Of a stretch of DNA of 64,000 nt, positions 17,926 through 26,804 are shown in pieces. The DNA lies in contig NZ_CP047025.1 in NCBI RefSeq assembly GCF_009796845.1, forward strand, positions 744,001-808,000. Reading direction: 5' to 3'. The position numbers were made by a program, and so were the translations under genes. The notes under the pieces are model-generated. The model ran no database searches. It had not been told where the DNA came from and saw nothing but the letters and a program-made list of their open reading frames with translations. Source of the stretch: Cobetia sp. L2A1 (GTDB taxonomy: Bacteria > Pseudomonadota > Gammaproteobacteria > Pseudomonadales > Halomonadaceae). The stretch's first letter is position 1. Every line of letters begins with the position of its first letter.

Positions 17926-17954
17926 TGAGCTGCCTGAACGACAAGGATACCCCC

Positions 17955-19103
17955 ATGAGTGATCCCCAGATGGTGATGGACGAGAGTCTCGCGCGTACAC
18001 ACTCTCGTGAACCTGTGATGAGCGAGCCTGCAGCAAATGAGATGGGTGGGCACCTGACGGCGTCTTCCATCGAGATGAAAGGGCTGCACAAGCGTTTTGG
18101 CAATGATGCCGTGGCGCTCAATGGTGTGGATCTGACCATTCGCGCAGGTGAATTCTTCACGTTGCTGGGACCATCAGGCTGTGGCAAGACCACCTTGCTA
18201 CGCATTCTGGCTGGGCTTGAAGAGGCGGATGAAGGCACATTGATCATCGGTGGCAAGGATGTTACCGAGGTGCCGCCTCACCAACGTAGCGTGAACACGG
18301 TATTCCAGTCCTACGCGCTATTTCCGCACTTGTCCGTGCGCGAGAACCTGGCGTTCGGGCTCAAGATGCGCGGTGTCGGGGCAGTAGAACGCGACGCCAA
18401 GGTGGCGGACGTCGCCAATCTGATCAAGCTGGGGGAGTTGGTCGATCGACGCATCGATCAGCTTTCCGGTGGTCAGCGTCAGCGTATCGCGCTGGCGCGT
18501 GCACTGATCTGTGAGCCGGATGTGCTGCTGCTGGATGAGCCGCTCTCGGCGCTGGATGCCGGCCTGCGTTCTCAGCTTCAGGTAGAGCTGTTGCGTATCC
18601 AGAAACGTCTGGGGATGACCTTCGTGTTCGTGACTCATGATCAGGATGAAGCGATGGTCATGTCCGATCGGATCGCCGTGCTCAATGGCGGCAACATCCA
18701 GCAGATCGGCTCTCCGCGCGAGATCTATGAGACGCCCCTCAATGTCTTCGTGGCACGCTTCATGGGACACGACAATCTCTATCCCATCACTGAAAATGCG
18801 GGCAATCGGGCAATGACCGCGGTGGGAGCACTCGAACTCGAGACAGCAGGCAGCGTAGGTGAGTTCGTGCTGATACGGCCCGAGACACTGGATCTGAAAC
18901 TGGGCCATGTCGCAGGCATCAATCACATGCACGGGCGCATTACCGAGCGACTCTATCGTGGCAGTCACGCCGAATATCGAATAGCGATCGGCGCTACCAG
19001 CCTTCAGGCGACGGTGAACAACCGTGGTCACCATCTTCCTGACGTTGACGACGAGGTGACCCTGGTGGTCTCCCCGGAAGATCTCGTCACGCTGAGTGAG
19101 TGA
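17955..19103 (+). CDS. potA: Polyamine ABC transporter ATP-binding protein (PotA/SpuF-like)
   Basis: This 382-residue ATPase energises import through the PotB/PotC-like permeases. After a variable 40-residue leader it shows Walker A LLGPSGCGKTTLLR, the Q-loop FQSYALFPHLSV, signature LSGGQRQRIALARAL, Walker B VLLLDEPLSALD and the switch His in FVTHDQDEA. A C-terminal TOBE domain (about residues 290-380) is typical of polyamine and iron/spermidine importers. The ATG at 17955 has AAGGA at good spacing. The stop lies 8 bases before the next gene. The neighbouring glutamylation genes point to putrescine or spermidine as substrate. Confidence 0.9.
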   Translation: MSDPQMVMDESLARTHSREPVMSEPAANEMGGHLTASSIEMKGLHKRFGNDAVALNGVDLTIRAGEFFTLLGPSGCGKTTLLRILAGLEEADEGTLIIGGKDVTEVPPHQRSVNTVFQSYALFPHLSVRENLAFGLKMRGVGAVERDAKVADVANLIKLGELVDRRIDQLSGGQRQRIALARALICEPDVLLLDEPLSALDAGLRSQLQVELLRIQKRLGMTFVFVTHDQDEAMVMSDRIAVLNGGNIQQIGSPREIYETPLNVFVARFMGHDNLYPITENAGNRAMTAVGALELETAGSVGEFVLIRPETLDLKLGHVAGINHMHGRITERLYRGSHAEYRIAIGATSLQATVNNRGHHLPDVDDEVTLVVSPEDLVTLSE

Positions 19104-19111
19104 GGCCTGAC

Positions 19112-20032
19112 ATGCCGAAGACGACAGCCGTGATTGGACGTAGCCAAGCCATCGTGCGGGAAACACGTCATCTGCTGTTTACCGTGACACCGGGCGCCGC
19201 CTGGATCTTCTTCTTTCTGGTCTTGCCCAGCGCCTACCTGATGAGTGTGGCCTTCATGAGCAATGGCCCCTACGGGCTACCGGAAATGCCCTTGTCACTA
19301 ACGTCATTTCATCAGTTGGCGGGGCAGGGTTTTCTGGGCTGGAGTCCGGGGAATCTGCTGACACTGATGCGCTCGTTATGGCAGACGGTGATTTCCACCG
19401 TGCTGGTCGTGCTGGTGGCGTACCCGGTCGCCTATTACATCTCGCAGGCAGACGTGCGCTGGCGGCCTATCTTGCTGCTGGTCGTGGTCGTGCCATCGTG
19501 GACCAATCAGGTCATTCGTACCTTTGGTTGGATGAACCTGTTGGCACCGGGCACGCCGCTGGCCGAACTGGCCGAGGCGATGGGCATGATCGCGCCCCAT
19601 ATGGGGCTTTATCCCTCAAACTTCGCGGTCACATTGGGGCTGATCTACAACTTCCTGCCCTTCATGGTGCTGCCGTTGTATGCCGCCTTCGAAAAGCTGA
19701 ACTTCTCGTTGGTCGAGGCCGCGCGTGACCTGTATGCCTCTCCCATCAAGGCTTTCTGGTATGCAGTATTTCCTCAGACGTTACCGGGACTGCTGGCGGG
19801 GGTGGTGCTGGTCGCGATACCGGCCTTTGGCATGTACGTCATCCCTGAGTTGCTGGGAGGTGGCAAGGGCATGATGTTGGGCAATCTGGTTGCCAACCAG
19901 TTCTCGGGCAGCGCCAACTGGCCGCTGGGGGCGGCGGGCGCGATTCTGATGCTCATCGCCACTTTCATCGGTCTGTACGCGATGCGTCGCATCGGCAAGC
20001 GTCTGGGTGGCGGTGAAGAGGTGGTGATATGA
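19112..20032 (+). CDS. potB: Polyamine ABC transporter permease (PotB/SpuG-like)
   Basis: This 306-residue inner-membrane protein has about six membrane segments (for example WIFFFLVLPSAYLMSVAF and TVISTVLVVLVAYPVAYYI). It carries the ABC-permease EAA loop EAARDLYASPIKAFWYAVFPQTLPG, which docks onto the ATPase. The ATG at 19112 has GAGG seven bases upstream; a GTG at 19100 would add four residues and overlap the potA stop. Its own stop overlaps the start of the second permease (ATGA). Confidence 0.9.
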   Translation: MPKTTAVIGRSQAIVRETRHLLFTVTPGAAWIFFFLVLPSAYLMSVAFMSNGPYGLPEMPLSLTSFHQLAGQGFLGWSPGNLLTLMRSLWQTVISTVLVVLVAYPVAYYISQADVRWRPILLLVVVVPSWTNQVIRTFGWMNLLAPGTPLAELAEAMGMIAPHMGLYPSNFAVTLGLIYNFLPFMVLPLYAAFEKLNFSLVEAARDLYASPIKAFWYAVFPQTLPGLLAGVVLVAIPAFGMYVIPELLGGGKGMMLGNLVANQFSGSANWPLGAAGAILMLIATFIGLYAMRRIGKRLGGGEEVVI

Positions 20033-20829
20033 AACATTCAGCCTTCAAGAAGGGATTACGCGGCTTCTGGTGGCTGACGGTCGGCTTTCTGTATCTGCCC
20101 TTGATCGTCGTGATGGTGTTTTCCTTCAATGCATCCAACAGTGCTGCCAGCTTCACCGGTATCTCGCTGCGGTGGTATCGGCGCCTGCTGGGTAATGACG
20201 CGATTCTGTCGGCACTGGGCAATTCGATGCTGCTGGCGGTGATCTCTTCGCTGGTGGCACTCGCGATTGGCTGCCTGATCGGCTACGGCATGTATCGCCA
20301 TCGCCATCGCAAGCTGGGCTGGCTGATCGTGTTGATCTACCTGCCCATCGTGCTGCCCGACATCGTGTTCGGAATCTCGGAGATGACCTTCTTCATGAAG
20401 ATCAACGAGCTGACGGGCCTGTTGTCCCCGGGACTCGGCACCATGATCATCGCGCATGTCACCTTCCAGATACCCTTCGTGGCACTGATCGTCTACTCAC
20501 GCTTCGTCGGATTGGATCCCTCATTGTTCGAGGCAGCGAAGGATCTTTACGCCACGCCGCTTCAGCGAGTGCGGTTCTTCATGCTACCGACATTGAAGCC
20601 AGCGTTGATCTCAGCCTTCTTCCTGTCATTCACGCTGTCGCTGGATGACTTCGTGATCAGCTTCTTCACCTCTGGCCCCGAAAGCGCCACGCTCCCCATT
20701 TACATCTGGAGCGCGATTCGCAAAGGGGTGACACCGGAAATCAATGCCATCGCGACACTGATGATGATGGCGGTCGCCCTGGCGGCAATTGCCAGTCTGT
20801 GGCTGTCACGGCGCCGTACAGTGTCCTGA
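20029..20829 (+). CDS. potC: Polyamine ABC transporter permease (PotC/SpuH-like)
   Basis: This 266-residue second permease subunit starts within the potB stop, indicating coupled translation. Six membrane spans are visible, beginning with FWWLTVGFLYLPLIVVMVFSF. The EAA motif reads EAAKDLYATPLQRVRFFMLPTLKP, and SFTLSLDDFVISFFTSGP near residue 208 is highly typical of PotC/YdcV-type proteins. It should form a heterodimer with the preceding permease. A 118-base gap with a possible hairpin separates it from the binding-protein gene. Confidence 0.92.
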   Translation: MKHSAFKKGLRGFWWLTVGFLYLPLIVVMVFSFNASNSAASFTGISLRWYRRLLGNDAILSALGNSMLLAVISSLVALAIGCLIGYGMYRHRHRKLGWLIVLIYLPIVLPDIVFGISEMTFFMKINELTGLLSPGLGTMIIAHVTFQIPFVALIVYSRFVGLDPSLFEAAKDLYATPLQRVRFFMLPTLKPALISAFFLSFTLSLDDFVISFFTSGPESATLPIYIWSAIRKGVTPEINAIATLMMMAVALAAIASLWLSRRRTVS

Positions 20830-20864
20830 ATACCCTGCTGAAAGCCTCACACGATCAGGTGGCT

Positions 20865-20897
20865 CTCCCATCAATGCACAGTGAGACGATGGGGGAG
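20865..20897 (+). other. Possible stem-loop between potC and potD
   Basis: CTCCCATC can pair with GAT and GGGAG of the sequence at 20888-20897, with a two-base bulge, around a 15-base loop. Hairpins at this place in ABC importer operons often protect or amplify the binding-protein message; that role is inference. Confidence 0.35.
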
Positions 20898-20947
20898 GAC
20901 TTGAGCAACATGCAACATCTTCACGACAATCAAAGCGGAGCATCACA

Positions 20948-22012
20948 ATGACAAACAACACGCTGCGTTTCGCTGTAGCCATCGGCAGTCTGCTGCTGGC
21001 CAGTGCCTCCCAGGCTGAAGACAAGAAGCTGTATCTCTTCAACTGGACCCAGTACATGGACCCGGAGGTCATCACCGCCTTTGAAAAGAAGTATGACGTT
21101 GAGGTGGTGGAGAATTACTACAACTCATTGCCGGAAATGCTGGCCAAGCTGAATGCCGGTGGTGTGTCTCAGTACGACATCATCGTGCCGTCCAATTATT
21201 ACGTTCCGCGCTTGATCGAGACGGGTCTGGTGCAGAAGATCAACAAGGCGAAAGTGCCCAATCTGGCCAACGTCGATGAACAGTTCCGTGACCCGAGTTT
21301 TGACCCGGGTGCCGAATATACCGCGCCGTATCAGTGGGGCGTGACGGGACTGGTCTACAACGCCAAGACCTTCAAGGATGCCCCGAAGAGCTGGTCCGTG
21401 CTGTTTGATCCCGCCGTCAATGATGCCTATCCCTTCAGTCTGATGGGGGATGGTCAGGTCAGCATGGGGACAGCCTGTGCCTACCTTGGGCATGGCTATG
21501 ACTGTACTGACATTGACGATTGGCGTGAGGCAGCCAAGCTGCTGATCGAAACCAAGCATCGTAGCAATTTCAGTGGTTTCTCCGATGGTACGCCTGCGCT
21601 GCAACAGATGGCGCGCAAGGTCACGCACGGCGCGTTGTCCTACAACGGTGACTACCTGTTCTATCTGGACGAAAACCCCGAATCCTTCTCTGACATCAAG
21701 TTCGTCATTCCTGACGAAGGCGCCGAGAAGTGGGTGGATTCCATGATGATTCCTGCCAAGGCACCGCATCCGGAACTGGCCAATGCCTTCATCAACTTCA
21801 TCCTGGACGCCAAGGTCGGTGCACAGCTTTCCAACTACAACTACTACGCCAGCCCGAATGCGGCGGCGACACCGTATCTGGATGAGGTGCTGACTCAGCC
21901 GCCGATTCAGCCGTCAGAAGATGACATGGCCCGTCTGCGTTTCTCGCCGAGCCTCTCCGGCAAGCAGCTGCAGATATTCCAGCAGTTGTGGTCGGAAGTG
22001 CAGGCGCGCTGA
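20948..22012 (+). CDS. potD: Periplasmic polyamine-binding protein (PotD/PotF/SpuD-like)
   Basis: This 354-residue solute-binding protein captures the polyamine in the periplasm. A cleavable signal peptide of about 23 residues ends SASQA-E. The mature protein begins DKKLYLFNWTQYMDPEVITAFEKKY, the hallmark of PotD/PotF proteins, and contains the conserved YNSLPEMLAKLNAG and YTAPYQWGVTGLVYN, whose aromatic and acidic residues line the polyamine pocket in known structures. I cannot separate a putrescine-specific from a spermidine-preferring pocket by eye. GGAG lies about 8 bases before the ATG. Confidence 0.93.
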   Translation: MTNNTLRFAVAIGSLLLASASQAEDKKLYLFNWTQYMDPEVITAFEKKYDVEVVENYYNSLPEMLAKLNAGGVSQYDIIVPSNYYVPRLIETGLVQKINKAKVPNLANVDEQFRDPSFDPGAEYTAPYQWGVTGLVYNAKTFKDAPKSWSVLFDPAVNDAYPFSLMGDGQVSMGTACAYLGHGYDCTDIDDWREAAKLLIETKHRSNFSGFSDGTPALQQMARKVTHGALSYNGDYLFYLDENPESFSDIKFVIPDEGAEKWVDSMMIPAKAPHPELANAFINFILDAKVGAQLSNYNYYASPNAAATPYLDEVLTQPPIQPSEDDMARLRFSPSLSGKQLQIFQQLWSEVQAR

Positions 22013-22117
22013 GCACTGACACTTGATGCACTGCCATTCAAAAGCACCATCGTTCGGGTGTTCTACAAGCAGGCCACTGATGCCGTGGCCTGCCATGTCT
22101 TGTTCAAGGAAGGTTTC

Positions 22118-23500
22118 ATGAAGTACGAACCCACTGGTCACGAAGATGAAGCATCCGCGTTGCAGGAATGGTTCACGGCTCATGGCATCACCGAGGTGGA
22201 ATGTCTGGTCACTGACCTGACCGGCATTCTCAAGGGCAAGATCATGCCGGCGCGCAAGTACCTCAATGGTGGGCGGCCACGTTTGCCTGATTCGATCTTT
22301 ATTCAGACCGTCACGGGAGGGTATCCAGACGACGAAGACAGTCGTTTCTGGAATCCTGCTGAGCAAGATATGGAGCTCATCCCGGACGTGAATGCGCTTT
22401 ATCTGGTGCCGTGGGCAGAAGATGCCACAGCGCAGATCATCCATGATTGCTATTACCTCAATGGCGAGCCGGTGGAGCTATCGCCACGCTATGTGCTCAA
22501 GCGTGTATTGGCGCTCTATGCCGCACGAGGCTGGCAGCCGATTGTCGCGCCGGAGGCCGAGTTCTTCCTGGTCAAGACCAATACCGACCCCGACTATCCA
22601 TTGGAGCCGCCCGTCGGCCGCAGCGGGCGGCAAGAGAGTAGTCGTCAGTCATTCTCCATCGATGCAGTCAATGAATTCGATCCGTTATTCGAGGAGATGT
22701 ATGACTACTGCGAAGCGATGGGGCTGGATCTGGACACCCTGATTCACGAGGAGGGTGCCGGTCAGATGGAGGTTAATTTCGAGCACGGAGACCCGTTGAT
22801 GCTGGCCGATCAGATAGTGATGTTCAAACGCACGCTGCGTGAGACAGCACTGCGCCATGGCATGTACGGCACCTTCATGGCCAAGCCGATGGCGAACGAG
22901 CCGGGTAGCTCGATGCACCTTCATCAGAGTTTGGTAGATGCGACGTCCGGCAAGAACCTGTTCGCCAATGACGAAGGGCAGCCGAGTACGTTGTTCCGTA
23001 ATTTCATTGGCGGCCTGCAAACCTACATGCCGTCGGCTATTCCGTTCTTCGCACCTAATGTCAATTCCTATCGCCGCCTGATGCGTAACGATACCAGCGG
23101 CTCAGCCCCCATCAATGTGGAGTGGGGCTTCGATAACCGTACCGTAGGCTTGCGTGTGCCGGTCTCGGATGCGGCAGGCACTCGGGTCGAGAATCGTCTG
23201 GCCGGTGCCGATGCCAACCCCTATCTGGTGATGGCAGCCTCATTGGCGTGTGGCTATCTAGGCATGCTCTCTCAGCTTGAGCCGCGCCCACCCGTCGTCG
23301 GTTCTGCATGGGAGGGTGGTAACACACTCCCAGATGATATTGGCCCTGCGCTCAACGCTCTGCATGACTGCAAGCCACTGGCGGACATTCTCGGTGAGCG
23401 TTTCGTGAAGAGTTATCTCGCGGTCAAGCGTGCCGAGCATCGCGAATACTTCCAGGTCATCAGCTCCTGGGAGCGTGAGCATCTGCTGTTGAGAGTGTAA
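22118..23500 (+). CDS. Glutamine-synthetase-like gamma-glutamyl-amine ligase, copy 2 (PuuA/PauA/SpuB-like)
   Basis: This 460-residue member of the glutamine synthetase superfamily probably attaches glutamate to a polyamine or monoamine, using ATP. The N-terminal beta-grasp has ECLVTDLTGILKGKIMPARKY. The catalytic domain has APEAEFFLV (metal-binding Glu146 and Glu148), GAGQMEVNFEHGDP, the ATP/glutamate region GSSMHLHQSL, and the Arg-containing WGFDNRTVGLRVP. It differs clearly from the other ligase at 26805, which is the closer PuuA. The ATG at 22118 has AAGGAAGG directly upstream. It lies 105 bases after potD and before the second oxidase. Its amine substrate is unknown; spermidine, cadaverine or diaminopropane are possible. 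Confidence 0.85.
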   Translation: MKYEPTGHEDEASALQEWFTAHGITEVECLVTDLTGILKGKIMPARKYLNGGRPRLPDSIFIQTVTGGYPDDEDSRFWNPAEQDMELIPDVNALYLVPWAEDATAQIIHDCYYLNGEPVELSPRYVLKRVLALYAARGWQPIVAPEAEFFLVKTNTDPDYPLEPPVGRSGRQESSRQSFSIDAVNEFDPLFEEMYDYCEAMGLDLDTLIHEEGAGQMEVNFEHGDPLMLADQIVMFKRTLRETALRHGMYGTFMAKPMANEPGSSMHLHQSLVDATSGKNLFANDEGQPSTLFRNFIGGLQTYMPSAIPFFAPNVNSYRRLMRNDTSGSAPINVEWGFDNRTVGLRVPVSDAAGTRVENRLAGADANPYLVMAASLACGYLGMLSQLEPRPPVVGSAWEGGNTLPDDIGPALNALHDCKPLADILGERFVKSYLAVKRAEHREYFQVISSWEREHLLLRV

Positions 23501-23548
23501 GCGGCGGTGATGACGGGGTTGGTGCGCTTTTCTCGACATCTGGTAGCA

Positions 23549-23582
23549 ACAAGGGGGCGTGGTAGTCATCGCGGCCCCTTGT
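23549..23582 (+). terminator. Possible terminator after copy-2 ligase
   Basis: ACAAGGGG pairs with CCCCTTGT around an 18-base loop, followed by a weak T-containing tail (CGTTTCTG). It lies 48 bases after the ligase stop and before a 150-base AT-richer stretch that leads to the next oxidase gene. Confidence 0.4.
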
Positions 23583-23732
23583 CGTTTCTGAGGCTCTCTT
23601 GGTTATCGCAAGATGATAGTGCTCTGACATCTGCCAATGTGGTGATTATTGCATGGCAAAAACTACAGATTTAGCAGTTTGTTCCGTGATAGTGTGTCAG
23701 GATGTTGATTAAAATAACCACAAGGAACTGTC

Positions 23733-25025
23733 ATGAGTGCAATTCTGCCCATTGAACATGCTGCCTCCTGGTATGCATCCTCCGCCAATGCCTCTCCCGA
23801 GCGTCCGCCATTGTCAGGAGACGTCAGCTGTGATGTCTGTGTCGTCGGCGCTGGCTTCACGGGGATTTCAGCTGCGCTGCACCTGGCTGAGCAGGGGCTC
23901 AAGGTCATGGTGCTGGAGGCGGCCCGTGTGGGTTACGGCGCCTCTGGTCGCAATGGTGGGCAGATCGTCAACAGTTACAGCCGTGACATGGATGTCATCG
24001 AGGAGCGCTTTGGCGCACAGACTGCGCGCGCATTGGGTGACATGGCCTTTGAAGGCAATACCATCATTCGTGATCGTATTGCGCGCTACAGCATCGATTG
24101 CGATCTGCGTGAAGGGAATCTATTCGCGGCCTGCAATACTCGACAGATGAAAGGCCTGCGCGAACACAAGGCACTGTGGGAGCGCTACGGCAATACCAGC
24201 CTTGAGCTTTTGGAAGGCGATGCCTACCAGCGTGAAGTCAGTGCCGAAGGCTATGTGGGGGCACTGGTTGATCATTCTGGCGGTCATATTCATCCGCTGA
24301 ATCTGGTGCTGGGTGAAGCCGCCGCTTTCGAGTCACTGGGCGGTGTCATCTTCGAGCAAAGCCCGCTGGTGAGTCTCGAACATGGCTCCCCTGTGGTGCT
24401 GAAGACGGCAGGTGGCACCATCCGTGCTGACCGTGTGGTAATGGCAGGCAATGCCTATCTGAATGGCGTGTTGCCGGTACTGGAAGGCAAATCGATGCCG
24501 TGCGGGACTCAGGTCATCACGACCGCGCCGCTGGAAGCGGACGTCGCGCGAGCACTGCTGCCCAACAACATGGCGGTGGAAGACTGCAATTACCTGCTTG
24601 ATTACTATCGTCTGACTCGCGATAACCGACTCATCTTCGGTGGTGGCGTCAACTATGGCGGCGAAGATCCGACCGATATCGAGGCGCTGATTCGTCCCAA
24701 GATGCTCAAGGTGTTCCCGCAGCTGGCCAACGTCAAGATTGATTATGCCTGGAGTGGCACCTTCCTGATGACGCTCAACCGTCTGCCGCAGTTCGGCGTG
24801 CTCAATGACAACGTCTACTACGCCCAGGGCTACTCCGGTCATGGTGTGACCTGTAGTCACCTGGCGGGCCGCCTGATCAGTGAGGTGATGACAGGACGTG
24901 ACGAGCGTTTCGATGCCTTCGCTGGCCTACCGCATCTGCCATTCCCCGGTGGGCGCATGCTGCGGGTACCGTTGTCAGCTGTCGGTGCCTGGTACTACCA
25001 GACACGTGACAAGCTCGGTATCTGA
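23733..25025 (+). CDS. puuB: Gamma-glutamylputrescine oxidase-like FAD oxidoreductase, copy 2
   Basis: This 430-residue flavoprotein is paralogous to the gene at 16609. It has the FAD-binding VCVVGAGFTGISAALHLAEQG, then GYGASGRNGGQIVNSYSRD, the shared GGHIHPLNLVLGEA and the C-terminal YYAQGYSGHGVTCSHLAGRL. Its motif NGGQIVNSYSRD resembles E. coli PuuB more than copy 1 does, so this is my choice for the true gamma-glutamylputrescine oxidase. AAGGA lies upstream of the ATG. A good terminator follows, ending the plus-strand unit that starts at 16609. Confidence 0.87.
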   Translation: MSAILPIEHAASWYASSANASPERPPLSGDVSCDVCVVGAGFTGISAALHLAEQGLKVMVLEAARVGYGASGRNGGQIVNSYSRDMDVIEERFGAQTARALGDMAFEGNTIIRDRIARYSIDCDLREGNLFAACNTRQMKGLREHKALWERYGNTSLELLEGDAYQREVSAEGYVGALVDHSGGHIHPLNLVLGEAAAFESLGGVIFEQSPLVSLEHGSPVVLKTAGGTIRADRVVMAGNAYLNGVLPVLEGKSMPCGTQVITTAPLEADVARALLPNNMAVEDCNYLLDYYRLTRDNRLIFGGGVNYGGEDPTDIEALIRPKMLKVFPQLANVKIDYAWSGTFLMTLNRLPQFGVLNDNVYYAQGYSGHGVTCSHLAGRLISEVMTGRDERFDAFAGLPHLPFPGGRMLRVPLSAVGAWYYQTRDKLGI

Positions 25026-25053
25026 TCAGCTCGCCATTCCTGCAGCGCCAGAG

Positions 25054-25084
25054 CCGCTCTCCCGAACAGGAGGGCGGTTTTTTT
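25054..25084 (+). terminator. Intrinsic terminator after puuB copy 2
   Basis: CCGCTCTCC pairs with GGAGGGCGG (one G-T pair) around a 6-nt loop and is followed by seven T. It lies about 30 bases after the oxidase stop. Confidence 0.88.
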
Positions 25085-25097
25085 GATGGGTCCTCAA

Positions 25098-25135
25098 CGC
25101 AAGATGCCCCGTCCAGGAGGACGGGGCATCTTGCG
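25098..25135 (-). terminator. Terminator-like hairpin after nhaC-like gene
   Basis: A perfect 17-bp stem (CGCAAGATGCCCCGTCC with its complement) closes a 4-nt loop, 18 bases beyond the stop of the minus-strand carrier gene. The T run is poor on both strands, but stem strength and position suggest transcription ends here. Confidence 0.65.
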
Positions 25136-25153
25136 TGTCTTCAGGCAGACAGG

Positions 25154-26653
25154 CTAGCCGTTGATCCAGAAGCCCAGTACCAGGAAGCCAGTGGTGGTAA
25201 CGGCTGCGCCAATCATTGTGTAGGGCAGTTGAGTCAGCGCATGTTGCATGGGTTGAACACCACACCCTTGAGACGACAGTACCGAGGAATCCGAGAAGAA
25301 GCAGGCATGGCTGCCGAAGCTTGAGGCCGACAGCAGAGCCCCGACGATCAGGGGAATCGAAGCATCCATGTGTATCGCAATGGGAAGCACGATTGGGATC
25401 GAGATCACGAACACCCCCCAGGACGATCCTGTCGCAAACACCACCACTGCCATGCTGACGAACACGATGGCCGGCAGAATCGCGGGTGTCAGGTAGGGCG
25501 TCAGGCTTTCGATCATGAAGGTGGTCATGCCGAGCTGATCATTGACCTCACGCAGCACGAAACCGACGGCGACGATGGCCAGAGGCAGCATCATGGTGCG
25601 AAAGCCATCCATCACGGCATCCATCAAGGCGGCAAATGACACCAGTCGCTGGGCGAGATAGAGCAGGATGGTGAACAGTGTCGCCACGATCACGCCCTTG
25701 AGCAGGTCGATCTCGAACCAGGCACTGGCCCCGATCAGTACCGCCATCGGCAGCACGAAATTCATCAGGCCGACCCACGGGCTGGACTTCGGTGCGTCAG
25801 CTTCCGGCATCGGTTCCGGGGCGCCATCGGGTATCGGTTGGCCAGCACGTGCACGTAGCTCTGCTGCTTTCATCGGGCCAATATCCGGCATCAGGCCAAT
25901 GGCGACCAGCATGGCCAGCCCCATGGCGATCCAGCCGTACAGCATGTAGGGAATAGCCTGGATATAGAGCGACATGCCATTTTCGGTGGCGCCTCCTTCC
26001 TCAAGCAGCTGGGAGAAGTACACCGCCCAGGTCGACAGCGGCACCAGAATGCAGATCGGTGCAGCGGTGGAGTCGACGATGTACGCCAGCTTCTCACGCG
26101 AGACACCAAAGCGGTCGGTGAGGCGCTTCATGGCTGCCGGCGTGGCCAGTGCATTCAGGTAGTCATCAATGAAGATGAGGATGCCCAGTATCACGGTGCC
26201 GACCAATGACTGGCGACGTGTCTTGAGCAGCCGCCCGATCATGTTGCTGAAGCTCAGCGTGCAGCCGGATTTCTCCATCATCGCGATGAAGCCGCCCATC
26301 AGGCCACAGACCAGAATCAGCCAGGCGATGGTTTCATTCATCATCACGCTCAGCGAGATATCCGCCAGCTCGCCGATGTAGTCATCAGGTTGCAGTATCA
26401 AGAGCCCGGCGAGTGCGCCAATCGCCAGAGCTTCCAACGTGCGGTGCGTTGCGATGGCTATCACAAGCACGATCAGTGACGGCATCAGGCTTATCCAGCC
26501 AAAGGGAGTGCCGGCGTCATGCGTGAAGGTGATACCCAGCACCAGTGCCAGAACGGCACCGAACATGGCAATGCTGCGGCCCTTGCCACGCACGCTGACA
26601 GAGGGGGCGAAGGCATGTGGCTTTGGAGGCGTTGGGGAGGTCGTCTGGTTCAT
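25154..26653 (-). CDS. NhaC-family Na+/H+ antiporter-like carrier
   Basis: This 499-residue inner-membrane protein has about 11-12 hydrophobic segments. The NhaC family includes Na+/H+ antiporters and Na+-coupled carriers of organic acids such as malate/lactate. Typical sequences are LILVCGLMGGFIAMMEKSG, the acidic IFIDDYLNALATPAAMK, VDSTAAPICILVPLSTW and GALLSASSFGSHACFFSDSS. GGAGG precedes the ATG at 26653. It lies downstream of the PuuA-like ligase on the same strand, within the polyamine island. It may recycle Na+ or carry a polyamine-derived compound; both are inference. Family membership is sure, substrate is not. Confidence 0.85.
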   Translation of the reverse strand: MNQTTSPTPPKPHAFAPSVSVRGKGRSIAMFGAVLALVLGITFTHDAGTPFGWISLMPSLIVLVIAIATHRTLEALAIGALAGLLILQPDDYIGELADISLSVMMNETIAWLILVCGLMGGFIAMMEKSGCTLSFSNMIGRLLKTRRQSLVGTVILGILIFIDDYLNALATPAAMKRLTDRFGVSREKLAYIVDSTAAPICILVPLSTWAVYFSQLLEEGGATENGMSLYIQAIPYMLYGWIAMGLAMLVAIGLMPDIGPMKAAELRARAGQPIPDGAPEPMPEADAPKSSPWVGLMNFVLPMAVLIGASAWFEIDLLKGVIVATLFTILLYLAQRLVSFAALMDAVMDGFRTMMLPLAIVAVGFVLREVNDQLGMTTFMIESLTPYLTPAILPAIVFVSMAVVVFATGSSWGVFVISIPIVLPIAIHMDASIPLIVGALLSASSFGSHACFFSDSSVLSSQGCGVQPMQHALTQLPYTMIGAAVTTTGFLVLGFWING

Positions 26654-26804
26654 GCCAGCCCCTCCCGCTCAAGAAGGGACGCCTGAACGGCACTGACAAG
26701 AAGTGCGTTGGCAAGAAGTGTATTGCGGATGTTGCGGGCAGCGGCTGATCTTGTGATTGTCATGTTACGAGCCCAGAGAAGTCGCGTTGGAAAGGAAGTA
26801 CTGT

